The position numbers and the translations under genes were made by a program. A stretch of DNA of 64,000 nucleotides from Plantibacter sp. Leaf314 (GTDB taxonomy: Bacteria > Actinomycetota > Actinomycetes > Actinomycetales > Microbacteriaceae): assembly GCF_001423185.1 (NCBI RefSeq), contig NZ_LMOB01000002.1, positions 191,573 through 255,572 of the forward strand. Reading direction: 5' to 3'. The notes below the pieces were generated by a model. The model saw only the letters and a list, made by a program, of their open reading frames with translations, was not told the origin of the DNA and did not search any database. Below are positions 25,169 to 34,059 of this stretch, in pieces; the stretch's first letter is position 1; every line of letters begins with the position of its first letter.

Positions 25169-27259
25169 ATGCGGGTTCGCTGGGCGGTATCGATCTGGGC
25201 GTTCTGCCTGGCCGTGCTCCTCGGCGCGGGGGCGACCGCCGCCTGGGCCGACAGCCCGGTCCAGCTCGGTTCCGCACGCATCGCCGACAGCGCCGGCATC
25301 CTCGACGGCTCCGAGCGGGCGATGGTCACCGACAGCATCGACGACCTCGCCACCGAACACGGTGTCGACCTGTGGGTCGTGTACGTCCCGACCTTCACGG
25401 ATCCGAGCGACGCCGAGGGGTGGGCGAACCAGACGGCCGAGGACAACAACCTCGGACCGAACCAGTACCTCCTGGCCATCGCGACCGAGGACCGCGCCTA
25501 CTACCTCTCCGGCGACTCCAGCGGCCCGGTCAGCGGCGACCAGCTCACCGCGATCGAGCAGCGACTCATCCTGCCGCAGCTGCGCGACGAGGACTGGGCC
25601 GGCGCCGGTGTCGCAGCCGCCCAGGGGCTCGGCTCCGCGGTGGGCGGCGGGTCGACCGGGGCCGCCGGCAGTGGTGGCTCGACCGGCTGGCTGACGGTCC
25701 TCCTGATCGTCGTCGTCGCCGTGGTGGCCGTCGTCCTCCTGGTCGTCTTCCTCCGTCGGCGGCGCGTCGCGGCCGGCCAGGGTCCGGCTCCGACCGGGCG
25801 GGCGGGCGCACCGGTCGATCCGCTGACGACCACCTCGATCCCCGAACTCGAGCGACTCGCCGGAAGCGCCCTCGTCCAGACCGACGACGCCGTCCGCACG
25901 AGCGAGGAGGAGCTCGGCTTCGCGACCGCCTCCTACGGCGAACAGGCCACGGCGGCGTTCACCGCAGCCCTCGCCGGAGCGAAGGAGCAGCTCACGCAGG
26001 CGTTCGCACTCCGGCAACGGCTCGACGACGCCGAACCGGACACCGAGCAGCAGCAGCGCGACTGGAACATCGAGATCATCCGGCGCTGCGACCACGCGAA
26101 CCACGTGCTCGACGAGCAGGCCGCATCCTTCGACGAGCTCCGCGCCCTCGAGCGGAACGCGCCGGCGGCCGTCGAAGAGCTCCGAGCGAGGACGGCGGCC
26201 GCGGAGCCAGCGGTGCAGACGGCTCGGGAGACGGTGACCGCCCTGCAGGCGAGGTACACCCCCGACGCACTCATCACGGTCCTCGACAACCCGTCGGAGG
26301 CGGCGGAGCGCCTCACCTTCGCCACGGCGGCCGTCGCCGACGCCTCGGCCAGGCTCGCCGCCGGCGATTCGGGCGAGGCGGCCGTCGGCATCCGCGCAGC
26401 GGAGGAGGCACTCGACCAGAGCACGCAGCTGACCGGTGCCGTCAAGCGCCTGCAGGCGGATCTGACGGCCGCGGAACAGCAGGTGGCCGCCCGGATCGCC
26501 GAGCTCGACGGCGACGTCGCCGCCGCGGCAGGCCAGGCGGATCCGACCGGAGGCCTCGCGGCGGCCGTCGCGAGCACGTCGGCCACGGTCGCCCAGGTGC
26601 GCACCGCGCTCGGCGTCGCGAACAACCCGATCGCCCTGCTCGCCCGGCTGGACGCGGCGAACGCCCAGATCGACGGTGCCCTGCAGGAGGTCCGCACCGC
26701 CGCGGAGCAGCGGCAGCGCGCGGTCGCCGCACTCGGCCAGACGCTCCAGACCGCGCAGGCACAGGTGTCCGCCGCGGAGGACTTCGTCGTGTCGCGACGC
26801 GGCGCCGTCGGGCCGGAGGCGAGGACCCGTCTCGCCGAGGCCGGCCGCACCCTCGTGCAGGCGCAGGGCCTCGCCCCGAACGACCCGACGCAGGCGCTCT
26901 CGCTCGCCCAGCGCGCCACCTCGCTCGCCGGCCAGGCCGTGCAGCTCGCCCAGGCCGACCTCGGACAGTTCCAGAACCAGTCGGCCGGCGGCCTCGACGG
27001 GATGTTCGACGGCGGCGGTCAGGGCGGCGGCAACGGCATGCTCGGCGCCGTCCTCGGCGGCATCCTCATCAACTCCGTCCTCGGCGGGGGCGGAGGCGGC
27101 GGTTCGCGCTCCGGCGGCGGCATGTTCGGCGGCGGTGGTGGCGGCAGCCGGTCCCGGAGTGGCGGCGGTATGTTCGGCGGCGGCGGCGGTCGCTCACGCA
27201 GCGCCGGCAGCTTCGGCGGCGGCGGCACCCGCTCGAGGCGCGGCGGTGGCCGATTCTGA
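25169..27259 (+). CDS. TPM-domain (Psb32/YgcG-like) exported membrane protein
   Basis: 696 residues: signal peptide (about 1-29, ending TAAWA), a TPM domain (about 33-160, with RIADSAGILDGSE and GVDLWVVYVPTF), one membrane helix (about 175-195), then a long alanine-rich coiled-coil cytoplasmic region. The tail is Gly/Ser/Arg-rich, with three copies of a GGGMFGGGG-like motif and a terminal RRGGGRF. TPM proteins are associated with membrane or photosystem maintenance. ATG 25169 follows a GAGGTGG ribosome site. pspA follows 76 bp downstream, so a joint role in membrane stress is likely. A TAGACT at 25107-25112 may be the -10. Confidence 0.85.
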   Translation: MRVRWAVSIWAFCLAVLLGAGATAAWADSPVQLGSARIADSAGILDGSERAMVTDSIDDLATEHGVDLWVVYVPTFTDPSDAEGWANQTAEDNNLGPNQYLLAIATEDRAYYLSGDSSGPVSGDQLTAIEQRLILPQLRDEDWAGAGVAAAQGLGSAVGGGSTGAAGSGGSTGWLTVLLIVVVAVVAVVLLVVFLRRRRVAAGQGPAPTGRAGAPVDPLTTTSIPELERLAGSALVQTDDAVRTSEEELGFATASYGEQATAAFTAALAGAKEQLTQAFALRQRLDDAEPDTEQQQRDWNIEIIRRCDHANHVLDEQAASFDELRALERNAPAAVEELRARTAAAEPAVQTARETVTALQARYTPDALITVLDNPSEAAERLTFATAAVADASARLAAGDSGEAAVGIRAAEEALDQSTQLTGAVKRLQADLTAAEQQVAARIAELDGDVAAAAGQADPTGGLAAAVASTSATVAQVRTALGVANNPIALLARLDAANAQIDGALQEVRTAAEQRQRAVAALGQTLQTAQAQVSAAEDFVVSRRGAVGPEARTRLAEAGRTLVQAQGLAPNDPTQALSLAQRATSLAGQAVQLAQADLGQFQNQSAGGLDGMFDGGGQGGGNGMLGAVLGGILINSVLGGGGGGGSRSGGGMFGGGGGGSRSRSGGGMFGGGGGRSRSAGSFGGGGTRSRRGGGRF

Positions 27260-27335
27260 GCCCGCGCCGCCGTCAGACCCCAGTGTCCGAGACGAACCCA
27301 ACCGATCCAGCAGGACCAGAGAGAGGAACCACACC

Positions 27336-28109
27336 ATGGCAGAGAAGCAGTCCATCTTCGGACGCATCGCCCAGCTGACCAAGGCCAACATCAACGCGCT
27401 GCTCGACTCCGCCGAGGATCCGCAGAAGATGCTCGACCAGATGGTCCGTGACTACACGAACTCCATCGCCGACGCCGAGAGCGCGATCGCCGAGACCATC
27501 GGCAACCTCCGCCTCCTCGAGCAGGACCACCAGCAGGACGTCGAAGCGGCCTCGGAGTGGGGCACGAAGGCGCTGGCCGCGAGCCGCAAGGCCGACGAGT
27601 ACCGCCAGGCCGGCAACAGCGCCGACGCGGACAAGTTCGACAACCTCGCGAAGATCGCCCTCCAGCGTCAGATCGGCGCGGAGAACGAGGCCAAGCAGGC
27701 CGAGCCGCAGCTCGCGTCGCAGACGAAGGTCGTGGAGCAGCTCAAGAACGGCCTCAACGGCATGAAGTCGAAGCTCGAACAGCTGAAGACGAAGCGCAGC
27801 GAGCTCGTCGCCCGCGCGAAGACCGCCGAGGCGCAGCGCAAGGTCGCGGATGCGGTCGGCAGCATCGACATCATGGACCCGACGAGCGACCTGAGCCGGT
27901 ACGAGGACAAGATCCGTCGCGAGGAGGCGAAGGTGCTCGGGCAGCAGGAGCTCGCCGCCTCGAGCCTCGACGCGCAGTTCAACGACCTCGAGGACCTGGG
28001 CGAGCTGACCGAGGTCGAAGCCCGCTTGGCCGCACTGAAGAGCGGCGCTCCGTCGTCACCCGCGATCGAGTCCTCGGGCCCCGAGTTCACGCCGAACGCC
28101 GGTCGGTAA
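27336..28109 (+). CDS. pspA: PspA/IM30 (Vipp1-like) membrane stress protein
   Basis: 257-residue, mostly helical coiled-coil protein. The N-terminal amphipathic start (KQSIFGRIAQLTKANINALLD) and the ordered heptad helices (about 20-220) are characteristic of the ESCRT-III-like PspA family, which polymerises on stressed cytoplasmic membrane and limits proton leakage. GAGAGGAA is its ribosome site. The TPM gene directly upstream would be its membrane partner; classical PspB/PspC partners are not present. Confidence 0.93.
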   Translation: MAEKQSIFGRIAQLTKANINALLDSAEDPQKMLDQMVRDYTNSIADAESAIAETIGNLRLLEQDHQQDVEAASEWGTKALAASRKADEYRQAGNSADADKFDNLAKIALQRQIGAENEAKQAEPQLASQTKVVEQLKNGLNGMKSKLEQLKTKRSELVARAKTAEAQRKVADAVGSIDIMDPTSDLSRYEDKIRREEAKVLGQQELAASSLDAQFNDLEDLGELTEVEARLAALKSGAPSSPAIESSGPEFTPNAGR

Positions 28110-28194
28110 CGACGACCCGACGGGTCCCCGGGGCCACCCGGGGCCCGTCGCCATCGCCCCACGCACCGTCGCACCACCCCCAGGAAGGCACCGC

Positions 28195-29055
28195 ATGACG
28201 CAGTTCGTCGTCGTACCCCAGTGGCAGGGCTCCGGTTCGTCCAGGGCCATGCAGTTGATCGATGGAGCCGAAGCGATCCGCGGAGACCTGCCGGTCGCGG
28301 CGACCACCCTCGTCCATGTCCCCGCCGAGGCGGGAGAGGCCCTCGACACCGGCATCCGGCGGGCCAGTTCGCTGGCGACGACCGTCGGCCTCCAGCGGCA
28401 GGCGCTCGCGGGGATCGACGAGCCGGTCATCACCATCGGCGGGGACTGCGGCGTCGAACTCGCCTCCGTCGGCGAAGCCCTCCGGCGCGACCCCGGGATC
28501 GCGGTGGTCTGGTTCGATGCGCACGGCGACCTCAACACCCCGCTCAGCTCACCCTCCGGCGCGTTCAGCGGCATGGTGACGCGGGCGCTCACCGGCGAAG
28601 GCGCGGCGATGCTGTTGCCCGAGGCACCGCTCGACCCCGAGCGGCTGGTCCTCGTCGGCGTGCGGGATCTCGACGACGGTGAGCTCGCGCACATCGAGGA
28701 GCGCGGCATCCCGATGGTCTCCTCGGTGATGACGAGCGCGGCCGAGGTCGTCGCGGCCGTCGAGGCGACCGGCGCCGAACGGGTCTACCTCCACGTGGAC
28801 GTCGACGTCCTCGACCCCTCCGTCATCGCCGGCGTCAGCTCGGCCGTCCCGTTCGGTCTGGAACTCGGCACCCTGATGGAGTCCATCACCGCCCTGCGCG
28901 CCCGCTTCGGCTTCGCCGGTGCCGGCGTCACCGGTTTCTCCCCCGCCACCCCGGAGGCCGCGTCCGACGACCTCGGCACCATCCTCCGCATCATCGGCGC
29001 GATCAGTCGCGACCCGAATCCGAACCGCACCAACCCGACAGGAGTCACCCCATGA
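28195..29055 (+). CDS. Arginase/agmatinase-family (ureohydrolase) protein
   Basis: 286-residue ureohydrolase fold enzyme that would hydrolyse a guanidino or formimino group. Metal ligands Asp108, His110, Asp112 (WFDAHGDLNTP) and Asp202, Asp204 (HVDVDVLDPS) are intact, but the first ligand, normally His in GGDH, is Cys85 (GGDC). The substrate cannot be assigned. An AGGAAGG ribosome site precedes ATG 28195. The stop overlaps the start of the next gene (ATGA), so the oxidoreductase is co-translated. Confidence 0.85.
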   Translation: MTQFVVVPQWQGSGSSRAMQLIDGAEAIRGDLPVAATTLVHVPAEAGEALDTGIRRASSLATTVGLQRQALAGIDEPVITIGGDCGVELASVGEALRRDPGIAVVWFDAHGDLNTPLSSPSGAFSGMVTRALTGEGAAMLLPEAPLDPERLVLVGVRDLDDGELAHIEERGIPMVSSVMTSAAEVVAAVEATGAERVYLHVDVDVLDPSVIAGVSSAVPFGLELGTLMESITALRARFGFAGAGVTGFSPATPEAASDDLGTILRIIGAISRDPNPNRTNPTGVTP

Positions 29056-30467
29056 GCCGTACCGTCGATCTCGTCGTCATCGGAGCCGGACCCGTCGGCG
29101 AGAACGTCGCCGACTACGCCCACCGCGGCGGGCTCAGCGTGGTCGTCGTCGAGAGCGAACTGGTCGGGGGTGAGTGCTCCTACTGGGCCTGCATGCCCTC
29201 GAAGGCGCTCATCCGCTCGGGGGCGGCACTCCGAGCCGCGAAGCGCACCGGTGGGTCCATCCCCGAGGACACCGCACTCGACCCGCTCAAGGTCCTCGCA
29301 CGCCGCGACTCGTTCACGAGCGACTGGTCGGACGCCGGTCAGGTCGAGTGGCTCGAGGGGGCAGGCATCGAGCTGGTCCGCGGGCACGGCCGCCTCACCG
29401 GTGAGCGCGAGGTCACCGTGACGGCAGCCGACGGCACGACGACCGTCCTCTCGGCGACCCACGCCGTCGCCGTCTGCACCGGATCCGCCGCCCTCCTCCC
29501 CGACATCGCGGGACTGGCCGAGGTGCGCCCCTGGACGAGCCGTGAGGCGACCAGCGTGCAGACCCTGCCGAGCTCCGTCGCCTTCCTCGGGGGCGGGGTC
29601 GTGGCCGTCGAACTCGCGACCGCCTACCGCTCGCTCGGCGTCGACGTCACGCTCGTCGCGCGCAGCGGTCTGCTCGGCGCCAACGAACCCTTCGCCGGGG
29701 AGCTCGTCGAATCGTCCCTCCGCGAGCTCGGCGTGACGATCGTGCACGCCTCCCCCACCGCCGTGTCGCGGGCCGACGGCGGTGCCGTGACGCTCGAGTT
29801 CGACGAGCACGACGCCGTGACCGCCGAAGAACTCGTCGTCGCCACCGGCCGGACGCCGCGGACGGACGATCTCGGACTCGAGACCGCCGGGCTCGAACCG
29901 GGCGCGTGGATCGACGTCGATGACCAGCTCCGGGTGCCGGGCAGCGACTGGCTGTACGCCGTCGGCGACGTGAACCACCGGGCGCTCCTGACACACCAGG
30001 GCAAGTACCAGGCACGTGCCGCCGGCGCGGTCATCGCCGCGCGGGCGAACGGCGAGGACGTCGACACCAGCCCGTGGAGCGACCACGCAGCGACCGCCGA
30101 CCACCGCGCCGTGCCGCAGGTCGTCTTCTCCGAGCCCGAGGTCGCCGCCGTCGGGCTGACGGCCAAGCAGGCCGAGCAGGCGGGGATCGACCACCGGGTC
30201 GTCGACTACGACCTCGGTGGCATCGCAGGCTCGAGCCTCCACGCCGACGGCTACACCGGGCAGGCGAGGATGGTCGTCGACGAGGAGCGCGGCGTGATCG
30301 TGGGGATGACCTTCGTGGGCCAGGACGTGGCCGAGCTCGTCCACGCGGCGACCATCGCCGTCGTGGGTGAGGTGCCGTTGCACCGGCTCTGGCACGCCGT
30401 GCCGTCGTACCCGACGATGAGCGAGATCTGGTTGCGGCTCCTCGAGACCTACCGGAGCGGTGCATGA
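29052..30467 (+). CDS. FAD-dependent pyridine nucleotide-disulfide oxidoreductase
   Basis: 471 residues, class I disulfide reductase fold related to dihydrolipoamide dehydrogenase and mercuric reductase. FAD-binding VVIGAGPVGENVA (8-20), redox pair in GGECSYWACMPSK (CxxxxC), NAD-binding FLGGGVVAVELA, second FAD motif LYAVGDVN. The C-terminal dimer domain ends HAVPSYPTMSE, keeping a His and Glu close to the usual active-site pair. The substrate is unknown; no lipoyl partner genes are nearby. Coupled to the arginase-family gene by a 4-bp overlap. Confidence 0.9.
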   Translation: MSRTVDLVVIGAGPVGENVADYAHRGGLSVVVVESELVGGECSYWACMPSKALIRSGAALRAAKRTGGSIPEDTALDPLKVLARRDSFTSDWSDAGQVEWLEGAGIELVRGHGRLTGEREVTVTAADGTTTVLSATHAVAVCTGSAALLPDIAGLAEVRPWTSREATSVQTLPSSVAFLGGGVVAVELATAYRSLGVDVTLVARSGLLGANEPFAGELVESSLRELGVTIVHASPTAVSRADGGAVTLEFDEHDAVTAEELVVATGRTPRTDDLGLETAGLEPGAWIDVDDQLRVPGSDWLYAVGDVNHRALLTHQGKYQARAAGAVIAARANGEDVDTSPWSDHAATADHRAVPQVVFSEPEVAAVGLTAKQAEQAGIDHRVVDYDLGGIAGSSLHADGYTGQARMVVDEERGVIVGMTFVGQDVAELVHAATIAVVGEVPLHRLWHAVPSYPTMSEIWLRLLETYRSGA

Positions 30468-30871
30468 CCGATCGGTCAGGGGACGCGGTGCGGAGCAGAC
30501 GGTCCGGTGGACCGTGGCTCGACTCGCCCGTGAGCCGCCTCGGGTACTGGTACGCCACGCTCACGGGCCTCGTGTGGGGCGCGATCTGGAGCACCGGTCC
30601 CGTGGAACGACGAGGTGGGATGATCGTCTTCCGCGGCATGCCGTCCTGGACCTTCGGGCGCGGCGGGTCCTGCGTCGGCGGGGTGTACCTCACGGACCGG
30701 AACGTGTCGACGCGCGTCCTGGAGCACGAGGCGGTGCACAAGCGTCAGTGGCAGCGCTACGGGATGCTCTTCCCGCTCATGTACGGCATCGCCGGGCGCG
30801 ACCCGTTGCGGAACCGGTTCGAGATCGAAGCCGGCCTCGAGGCCGGCGGATACCTGCCGAAACGTCGCTGA
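30464..30871 (+). CDS. Small protein with HEAVH motif, function unknown
   Basis: 135 residues. Contains a possible zinc-metalloprotease-like helix (LEHEAVHKRQW, about 87-97), preceded by a hydrophobic stretch near residues 28-42 and a Gly-rich PSWTFGRGGSCVGGV segment. The HEAVH could be a gluzincin core, but no third ligand is obvious in this short protein. Its ATG overlaps the oxidoreductase stop (ATGA), placing it as third gene of the operon. Confidence 0.7.
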   Translation: MTDRSGDAVRSRRSGGPWLDSPVSRLGYWYATLTGLVWGAIWSTGPVERRGGMIVFRGMPSWTFGRGGSCVGGVYLTDRNVSTRVLEHEAVHKRQWQRYGMLFPLMYGIAGRDPLRNRFEIEAGLEAGGYLPKRR

Positions 30872-30897
30872 GCCACCCGTCGTCGCGGCGGAGCCGG

Positions 30898-31353
30898 TCA
30901 GTGCGAGGCGCGCTCCTCCGAGTGGCGACGCAGGCGTGCGTCCATGCCGGCCAGGGTCATGCGGAGGTCGTTGCGGAGACCCGTGAGGTGCTCCGTCTCG
31001 CCGCCGATCCACACGTGGTATTCGGCCGACTCGTGGCCCTCGACGTCGAGCATTTCGCTCGCCCAGGCCCGGGTGGCGCGCGCAGCCGCCTGGCCACGGG
31101 CGCAGCTCGCGCCGGTTCCCGGCTCGCCGGAACGGGCCGCGCGGACGAGCCAGGTCACGACGACGCGACCGGGTGACTGCAGGGTGGCGATGGAGGCGGC
31201 GTCGTCGACCTCGACGAACACCTGGCCACGGGCGCAGATCGGCAGGAGAGCGAGTACCTCGGACAGCTCTCCGATGGACGACTCGTCGCCCGCCAGCAGC
31301 ACGTGCCGCGCGTCGGCGACGGCGAATTCCGCCGGATCCTCGAAATAGCTCAC
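30898..31353 (-). CDS. Siderophore-interacting protein (SIP) C-terminal domain protein
   Basis: 151 residues matching only the NAD(P)H-binding C-terminal half of ViuB/SIP ferric-siderophore reductases: HVLLAGDESSIGELSEVLA and, near the end, YHVWIGGETE followed by LRNDLRMTLAG. The FAD-binding N-terminal domain is absent. GTG 31353 is set by a perfect TATACT 6 nt upstream, giving a leaderless mRNA. The promoter overlaps an iron-box palindrome, so iron-dependent repression is likely. Two Cys (CARG twice) flank the central insertion. Confidence 0.8.
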   Translation of the reverse strand: MSYFEDPAEFAVADARHVLLAGDESSIGELSEVLALLPICARGQVFVEVDDAASIATLQSPGRVVVTWLVRAARSGEPGTGASCARGQAAARATRAWASEMLDVEGHESAEYHVWIGGETEHLTGLRNDLRMTLAGMDARLRRHSEERASH

Positions 31354-31359
31354 GCGATC

Positions 31360-31377
31360 AGTATAGGCATGCCTAAG
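31360..31377 (-). promoter_or_regulatory. Iron box (DtxR/IdeR-type operator) over the -10 of the SIP gene
   Basis: The palindrome TAGGCATGCCTA (31364-31375), flanked by AA on one side, fits the AGGnnnnCCT core of DtxR-family sites. It overlaps the -10 TATACT (31365-31360). It is also 250 bp upstream of the oligopeptide transporter start, so an effect there is uncertain. Confidence 0.65.
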
Positions 31378-31626
31378 CTCACTTCCGTCCCGTCCGAGGC
31401 GGATTCCGAGCCGGTGGAGCACATCACGATCCGATCACTCTGTGACGCCCGCCGACCACCTGGCTGGCACCCCCTCACCGACCCGGGTACGCTCGCTGGA
31501 GCCCCAGCGAAGCGGCTTTTCCGGACGCGGTCCACTATCCGTCCGGCCGAGGCGGGAATCCCCGCTGCCCGGAACCGGTTGTGCGTCTCAGATGCCTGCC
31601 ACCCTGCATCCCCCGAAAGGACCACC

Positions 31627-33103
31627 ATGCGTCATCGTCAGCTGCGTCGTCAGCTCCTCACCGCCGCGATCGCGGTCACCGGCGCCGCGCTCGTCCTCAC
31701 CGGTTGCGCCGGCCCGGCCGCCGCGCCGACGCCCGACGCCGACGCCAGCCTGCGGGTCGGCCTCGTCCTCGAGCCCTCGGACCTCAACATCCGCACCACC
31801 TCGGGCGCCGCGCTCGACCAGATCCTCATCGACAACGTCTACCAGGGGCTCGTCTCGCGCACCGAGGACAACCAGATCGTCGACACGCTCGCGAAGAGCC
31901 ACGAGATCAGCCCCGACGGCCTCACCTACACCTTCGTCCTGCGCGACGGCGTGACCTTCCACGACGGCGCGACGATGACCGCGGCCGACGTCGTGAACTC
32001 CATCACCCAGGTGCAGCAGGACCCGTCCTTCGTCGACAACGTGGCGCTGCAGAAGCTCGCCACGATCACCGCCGTCGACGACACGACCGTGCAGCTGCAG
32101 CTCACCTCGCCCGACTCCAACCTGCTCTGGACCCTGACCGGTCGTGCAGGACTCGTCCTCCAGTCCGGCGCCGACAACGACCTGTCGACCACCGCGAACG
32201 GCACCGGCCCGTTCACCCTGAAGACCTGGAAGCAGGGCGACAGCATCACCTTCGAGCGGTACGACGGCTACTGGGGCGACGCCCCGAAGGTCAAGGAGGT
32301 CGTCTTCAGCTACATCCCCGACGGAGCTCGACGTGCAGACCGCGCTCGACGCGAACCTCAAGGACCAGATCACCCGCGCCGAGGGCTTCACGGTCACCGA
32401 GGGCAAGACGACCGACAAGTACACCCTCGCCTTCAACAACCAGCGTGCACCCCTCAACGACCCCCTGGTCCGCCAGGCTCTGCGGACGGCCATCGACCAC
32501 GCGGCCATCGTCGAAGCCGTCGGCGGTGCAGCGGTCGAACAGTACGGGCCGATCCCGGAGCTCGACCCCGGGTATGAGAACCTCGAGGAGCTGGTGGACT
32601 ACGACCCCGAGCAGGCGAAGGCGCTCCTCGCCCAGGCCGGCCAGGAGAACCTGTCCCTGACGCTCACGATCCCGAGCTTCTACGGCACCTCCGTCGCCAA
32701 CGTCCTCGTCTCCGAGTTCAAGGCCATCGGCGTCACCCTCACGGTGAACAGCGTCGAGTTCCCCACCTGGCTGAACGACGTCTACACGAACAAGGACTAC
32801 GACCTCAGCTACGTGAACCACGTCGAGTCGCGGGACTTCCAGAACTGGGCGAACCCGAACTACTACTTCGGCTACGACAACGCGCAGGTCCAGTCGCTCT
32901 ATGCTGAATCCGTAGCGGCGACCGATCCGGCCGTCGCAGCCCAGAAGCTCAAGGAGGCGGCGTACCTCGTGTCGAAGGACAACGCCGCCGACTGGCTCTA
33001 CACCGCGATCACCCTCACGGTGGTGCGCGACGGCGTGACCGGCTTCCCCGTGGACTCGGTCAACTCGCGCATCAACCTGGCGAAGGTCGCCGTGACCGGG
33101 TGA
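31627..33103 (+). pseudogene. Oligopeptide/nickel-type ABC substrate-binding lipoprotein, frameshifted
   Basis: A family 5 solute-binding protein split between two frames. It begins at ATG 31627 (AAAGGA site) with a lipoprotein signal (LTGCAG); the reading frame is normal through VVFSYIPD (about 32322), then homology continues in the +1 frame from ELDVQTALDAN to the stop at 33103. One surplus base, or a 5-bp loss within an ACGG repeat, around 32320-32328 would explain it. Together the halves make a normal-length protein of about 490 residues. Either the gene is broken or the base is a sequencing error; downstream genes are intact, which slightly favours an error or a recent mutation. Confidence 0.85.
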
Positions 33104-34059
33104 CCCGGTTCCTCCTGACGAGGCTCGTGCTCCTCCTCGTCGGGCTCCTCGCCGCGAGCGCCCTGATCTTCTTCACCATCAGGGTGCTCCCCGGCGACGT
33201 CGCCCAGGTCATCGCCGGGACCGATGCGACCCCCGAGGCGGTCGCCGCGATCCGCGAGCGGTTGGGACTCGGGCAGCCCGTGCTCCTCCAATACCTGGAC
33301 TGGATCGGCGGGCTGCTCCGCGGCGACCTCGGGAACTCCCTCGTCACGGGCACCCCCGTCGCGAGTGAGCTCGCCGAGAAGGCGCAGGTCACGGTGCCGC
33401 TCGGCCTCATGGCCCTCGTCATCGCCCTCGCGTTCAGTGTGCCGCTCGGCGTGCTGGCGGCGGTACGACGCACGCGCGCGACCGGCACGATCATCTCCTT
33501 CGCCTCGCAAGGACTCGCCGCCGTCCCGGTCGTCTGGGCCGGCATGATGCTCGTACTCCTGTTCGCCGTCGTCCTCGGTTGGTTGCCCGCGCAGGGCTTC
33601 CCCCGCGCCGGCTGGAACGACCCGCTGGCGGCCATCCGTTCTCTCCTCCTCCCGGCCCTCACGATCGGCGTCGTCGAGGGCGCCGTCCTCCTGCGCTTCG
33701 TGCGCTCCGCCGCGCTCGACGCCATCGGCCAGGACTACGTCCGGACGGCGGCGGCCAAGGGGCTGACCCGCTCGCAGGCGCTCGTCCGCCACGGGCTGCC
33801 GAACGTCGCCCTCTCGGTCGTCACCGTGCTCGGGCTCCAGATCGCCGGCCTCATCGTCGGGAGCGTCATCATCGAACAGCTCTTCACCCTGCCGGGGATC
33901 GGCCGCATGCTCGTCGCGGACGTCGGCAACCGCGACCTCGTGAAGGTCCAGGGTGAGCTCCTCGTGCTCACGGGCGTGGTCCTCGTGATCGGGGCCGTCG
34001 TGGACGTCGTCCATCGGCTGGCCGACCCGCGCCTCCGGGAACGGGAGCGAGCCGCATGA
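33100..34059 (+). CDS. ABC transporter permease, DppB type
   Basis: 319 residues, about six membrane helices, with the long periplasmic loop after the first helix typical of DppB/OppB and the EAA-like loop AAAKGLTRSQALVRHGLPN that docks the ATPases. GTG 33100 overlaps the stop of the binding protein gene (GTGA). Part of a five-gene importer for oligopeptides, nickel or opines; the substrate is not deducible. Confidence 0.92.
   Translation: MTRFLLTRLVLLLVGLLAASALIFFTIRVLPGDVAQVIAGTDATPEAVAAIRERLGLGQPVLLQYLDWIGGLLRGDLGNSLVTGTPVASELAEKAQVTVPLGLMALVIALAFSVPLGVLAAVRRTRATGTIISFASQGLAAVPVVWAGMMLVLLFAVVLGWLPAQGFPRAGWNDPLAAIRSLLLPALTIGVVEGAVLLRFVRSAALDAIGQDYVRTAAAKGLTRSQALVRHGLPNVALSVVTVLGLQIAGLIVGSVIIEQLFTLPGIGRMLVADVGNRDLVKVQGELLVLTGVVLVIGAVVDVVHRLADPRLRERERAA

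Noticed and set aside
27080..27259. GC-rich repeats at the end of the TPM gene
   Set aside because: In-frame Gly/Ser/Arg codons of the protein tail; not an independent element.
31380..31626. Riboswitch or iron box in the leader of the first oligopeptide transporter
   Set aside because: The iron box is 250 bp upstream and oriented to the SIP gene; no recognisable riboswitch core in the leader.
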